Assembly: GCF_963662255.1 (NCBI RefSeq)
Contig: NC_085050.1
Span: 3,109,194-3,173,193 of the forward strand
Source of the DNA: Cinclus cinclus
Taxonomy: Eukaryota; Chordata; Aves; Passeriformes; Cinclidae
Direction: 5' to 3'
DNA: 64,000 nt
In this document: piece after piece, positions 60,661 through 64,000 of the stretch
Layout: every line of letters begins with the position of its first letter
How positions within the stretch are numbered: the first letter of the stretch is position 1
Translations under genes and position numbers: made by a program
Notes under the pieces: model-generated
Told to the model about the DNA's origin: nothing
Databases searched by the model: none
The model's input: the letters and a program-made list of their open reading frames with translations, nothing else

Positions 60661-62270
60661 TGGAGAGAGTGCTTCACTTGAAATTGGATCTTCTTCAGCA
60701 AACACAACCATGCTGGGGAGCCATGTCACATAAATCTAACTGTGCAGCACTCATCTAACTGGCCATTCTAATCCTGGTTTATCCTTAGAATAAGACCAGA
60801 ATTAGGCCTCATATTGGAAAAAAAACTCCCATAGAATGTGATATTATTTTGTTGGAAGTCAGATAAAAATGTTTTTTTTATTTTATTCTTATTTCAGGAA
60901 TAAAACCAATGCTCACACTCCGTTTATCTGTTTGAGAAAAAAAAATCTAACCAAACAGCTAAAACCATTCTAAGTGGAAGAGTTGTTTTAAGTTGTGAAA
61001 GAAATTACAGTGAAAAAATGTTGTTTTAGGACCTCTGAGAACAGGTGGTTTTAAGGGTGAGTACATTCATTCTATTACTTGCTCAAAGAACAGCATCTCT
61101 CACTGTAGGACAAAGAAAATTGTCCCGGGATTTGTTTCCCTAGAAAGTGGCAATGTGCAGGACGATAAACCAGATTTGAAATCCTAGAAAGACAATGCAA
61201 GTTTTGTGCTGGTCTTGTACATTCTGTTCTCAGCTTATGGAAGCAAAATGAGACCTCATTAAAAGGTCAGCTTGGAAAGAGAGGAAACAGGCCAGTTCTC
61301 AGGAGATATTTTTGTCAAATTTCCAAGAATCCAAATGCAGTCCGGTCTGAGAAAGGGCCCTGTTCAACATAAAGGGCTTCTAGAAAAGAACTGGCGGGTG
61401 ACAACTATGTCACTACAAGTTTTTTTTTGCTCTGAGAGTCACATCACTGCTGCCCTGCCACCCTGCCAGACTTCACTCCTACAGCACTACCATGTACTTA
61501 CCCCAGCAATCTCTGTCAGCCAAACCACCACATTTTCCTGATCGGATTATTCTTCTGTCTTTCTTTCATTAAAATGTTTTCACTTTTTTAGGAAAGCTTC
61601 CACTCAACAGTCTTTCAAACACAAATGGTCATTGCACTGCAGAGTTCATGCTTTTCTGGGCACTGTCTAGGCAGGAGACAGGAGAGACTTGAGTCCATGC
61701 CTGGTTCCTCCCCACTGGCTTCTGGATTTGCTGAGGAGCAAAAGTGTTCTCCCTTTGGAAGGAGCATTTAGCAAATAAGCACCATTTCCTGTGAGAGACT
61801 GAACAGTTGATGTTTTCATGGCTTCAACAATGCTAAAGTTATCAGAGGATTTTTGCCCACTGCAGCAAACTGCAAGGAAAGAGCTGCTAATCTGTGACTG
61901 CTGAAGCCACCCCTCCCCAAATATACCTCCAAACTGGAATTTGGGCTGTGACAGGAACTTGGGACAAGATAAAGGGGATGTTATTGTCCAGCCCCAGCTC
62001 TAGGGAGAAGAATGTATCCAGAAGTGATACTGGAAGGGGGACGGGGATGCTGATGGCTCAAATAAGCAGGGGGAAGGTGCAGATGTGCAGAGTGCCCGAG
62101 GGTGAGCACAGCCCAGCTCAGGCTACAGCTGGTGATGGCTGAGACAAGGAAAGAAGGGGGCCCTGTGAGGCAGGAACTGTCTCCTTGTCCTTATCAGTGA
62201 ACCCAGCTGTGGTAAATCCCCTGCCAGGGAGGTCCTGGGACAGTCACAGTGGCCTGAAGGTGTTCACTCT
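60661..62270. other. Unique noncoding DNA
   Basis: No gene was seen. The right end (about 61890-62270) becomes GC-richer as it approaches the tandem repeats. The frames at 61272-61541 and 61894-62142 show no domain. Confidence 0.55.
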
Positions 62271-62300
62271 GCTGATGGGCCATGATGGGCCATGATGGGC
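62271..62300 (+). repeat. 10-bp tandem repeat, 3 copies
   Basis: Three adjacent units, GCTGATGGGC, CATGATGGGC and CATGATGGGC, lie immediately left of the larger minisatellite. Confidence 0.85.
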
Positions 62301-62363
62301 CCAGCTGCACTGATGTGATGGGCAGCTGCATCGAATGAGGGGTCAAATTCTCCCAAACTGTCT

Positions 62364-62610
62364 CCTGACCTACAACATTCCATCATCCAGGTGTTCCTGA
62401 CCCACAACAATCCATCATCCAGGTGTTCCTGACCCACCACATTCCATCATCCAGATGTTCCTGATCCATATTCCATCATCCAGGTGTCCCTGACCCACCA
62501 CATTGCATCATCCAGATGTTCCTGATCCACCACATTCCATCATCCAGGTGTTCTTGATCCACATTCCATCATCCAGGTGTCCCTGACCCACAACACAACA
62601 TCACCCAGCT
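62364..62610 (+). repeat. Minisatellite with a unit of about 31 bp, 7 full copies plus 1 degenerate
   Basis: The unit is roughly 'cctgacccaccacattccatcatccaggtgtt' in order. Its most constant core, 'ccatcatccag', occurs seven times, near 62380, 62412, 62443, 62472, 62503 (as 'gcatcatccag'), 62536 and 62564. An eighth, 'acatcacccag', lies near 62598. Unit lengths vary from about 28 to 32 bases by loss of 'ac' or 'cc' near 'gatcca'. Copies alternate between 'aggtgt' and 'agatgt' and between 'gaccca' and 'gatcca', suggesting higher-order duplication. Spacer-like unique sequence is absent, so this is not a CRISPR array. Confidence 0.95.
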
Positions 62611-63803
62611 GAAATGCCCCACCCCAGGGGAGATACCCTAGTGTTCCTTCCCAAACCTATATATAATATAAACTTAATATAAACACAACAGATGTGGGGT
62701 TTTGGGGCTCTCCTTCACCATCTGTTGGATTCAGTCCATGACCAACAGACAGTGAAATTGCACTAAGTCTCATTGTGGAGTCTATGGATGCTGAGATCTT
62801 TTCACTTCCTTTCTTCTCTTTCTTGTACGTTTTATTAAGTGATATTTTTATGCTTTTTATTGCCATTTACCATAGATAATAACAACCAAAAATGGCTCCA
62901 TAGCAGTTTTTTTCGTGCAATCAAATTGTTCTACAGTAACCCTGTATGTGTGTATTTACAAACACTTGTCATTCAGGGTCATTTCTCTAATCCACTCTAA
63001 GGGATTTATTAAAAAGAGCCTGGGTTACACTCACATTCTGGGTGGGTTGTAACATCTCTCACAGGGTGAGATTTCTGCAATCAAGTTAAAAGCACACCAT
63101 CTCAGCATGTGATGTATATAAGCAAAGATCAGGTTTTTCTGAAGTTTGTAGACAGCTGGAAATGCAAATATAAAAAAAATCCAAAAGTCCCTGAGCTCCT
63201 TAATCGTGCGATACTGGTCACATGCTGTAAGAATGTGTTAAATACCACAAAATCATATGGAGCAGAACAACATAAGTGTTCTCCTGAGAGAGATTGTCAT
63301 CTCTCATCCTAACTGCTTCACACTAAGCTGTGAGAGCAGAGTGGAAAATGAGAGCAGGATTATCTCTGTCTGAGATCAGTGCAGAGCTCATGGACTTGGA
63401 GGGTTTTTTTCTGTTGGAGTAGAAGAGAGAGATAATATATACACCCTTAACTGAGAAAAATACTGAAATATGGAATGAGACAGATCAATGAGAAATCCAA
63501 AAAAGGAACAATCCATTTAAACCTCAGGAAATAGCACCAGCTGAAGCCGGGAGAAGGCATGGTGACACAGATCCTTTCAAGCATCAGCATCTCAGATCAG
63601 AAATCTATATCAGATTTGAAATGCAGGTTCCCCATAGCAAGTTCAAATTACAGAACAGAAGCAGAGTTCATGAAAAGACAAAACTCCCTTTAAAGGTTAA
63701 AGGAAGGAAGCAACACAGATTATTGCTTTCATGCCCTGGTAAAATCTATGCTGCTGCAGTTGAGAAGCAGAAATGAAATGTTAACTCTTTTCTTTTCTTG
63801 CAG
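62611..63803. other. Unique noncoding DNA
   Basis: Nothing recognised except an AT-rich patch 'tatatataatataaac' near 62660. It leads up to the acceptor-like site at 63803. Confidence 0.5.
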
Positions 63804-64000
63804 GGAGACATTGAACAGGAATTGGAAAGGTCACGGCATGGTAAAATGCATCTACAGAATAGATAGAATGGAGCAGTGCCTTGTGCTGCCCCATCACTTC
63901 TCACCCACAGGATTCCCAGTGGAATGTGAAGTGGTTCCTTGCAGCTCTCTAGAGAGCTCTGCTGGGCATGGGGAGAGCTGGGTCTTCTCAGCCTATCATA
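63804..64000 (+). CDS. Possible exon start at the right edge (weak)
   Basis: A T-rich stretch 'ctcttttcttttcttgcag' ends at 63803 and is preceded by a branch-point-like 'tgttaac' about 18-24 bases upstream, so 63803/63804 is a convincing vertebrate splice acceptor. Reading with phase 1 (skip the first G, codons from 63805: GAG ACA TTG AAC), the frame has no stop for 65 codons to the window edge. An alternative is a 37-base exon ending at 63840 before 'gtaaaatg', a mediocre donor, read as GGA GAC ATT GAA. The encoded peptide was not recognised. About one in twenty random frames would stay open this long, so chance is quite possible. Confidence 0.2.

Noticed and set aside
62364..62610. CRISPR array, because of roughly 31-base direct repeats
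   Set aside because: The copies are adjacent with no unique spacers, and the DNA is vertebrate. It is a minisatellite.

Overview
This window reads as bird nuclear DNA that is neither protein-coding nor RNA-coding to any recognisable extent, lying either between genes or inside a long intron. The bird assignment rests on about eighteen fragments of the avian CR1 LINE 3' end. These carry the diagnostic 'ATGGCAGGGGGT...GGACTGGATGATCTTTAAGGTC' type of ending and the ATTCTRTG octamer tail, on both strands. CR1 is by far the most common interspersed repeat seen. There are no Alu/B1-type SINEs or L1 pieces, microsatellites are modest, and base composition is AT-leaning without CpG islands. One AT-rich insertion of about 550 bp has the character of an endogenous-retrovirus solo LTR, which would fit a songbird, but the sequence alone does not fix the species.

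Layout. 1-13 kb: unique DNA with CR1 copies at 1.8, 3.5, 5.7, 11.2 and 13.1 kb, a possible ancient MIR-like SINE at 7.8 kb and an A-rich run at 10.0 kb. 13-32 kb: mostly unique DNA with a 13-bp minisatellite (18.5 kb), a CATC microsatellite (21.5 kb) and CR1 copies at 22.5, 24.0 and 27.6 kb. 32-46 kb: a CR1 split by the LTR-like insertion (32.0-32.7 kb), TTTTA, CAA and TTTG simple repeats, and several CR1 copies including the longest (44.5-45.1 kb). 46-64 kb: CR1 copies with unusually expanded octamer tails (48.6 and 51.2 kb), a TCCAA microsatellite (52.5 kb), long A-runs, a CR1 at 60.4 kb, and a cluster of short tandem repeats ending in a roughly 31-bp minisatellite (62.4-62.6 kb). At the right edge (63.8 kb) a good splice-acceptor-like site is followed by a frame that stays open to the end of the window. 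It is the only place where an exon is worth testing.

No open frame exceeds 180 codons. The longest ones look like chance translations: they show no domains, have low-complexity composition where they cross simple repeats, or run through CR1. No tRNA, rRNA, snRNA, CRISPR or complete transposon was found. A few AT-rich segments rich in homeobox/POU/SOX-like core motifs are offered as low-confidence candidates for conserved noncoding regulatory DNA. I found no evidence for a novel gene system. The most informative oddities are repeat-derived: a telomere-motif run inside a CR1, the nested LTR, and octamer-tail expansions.
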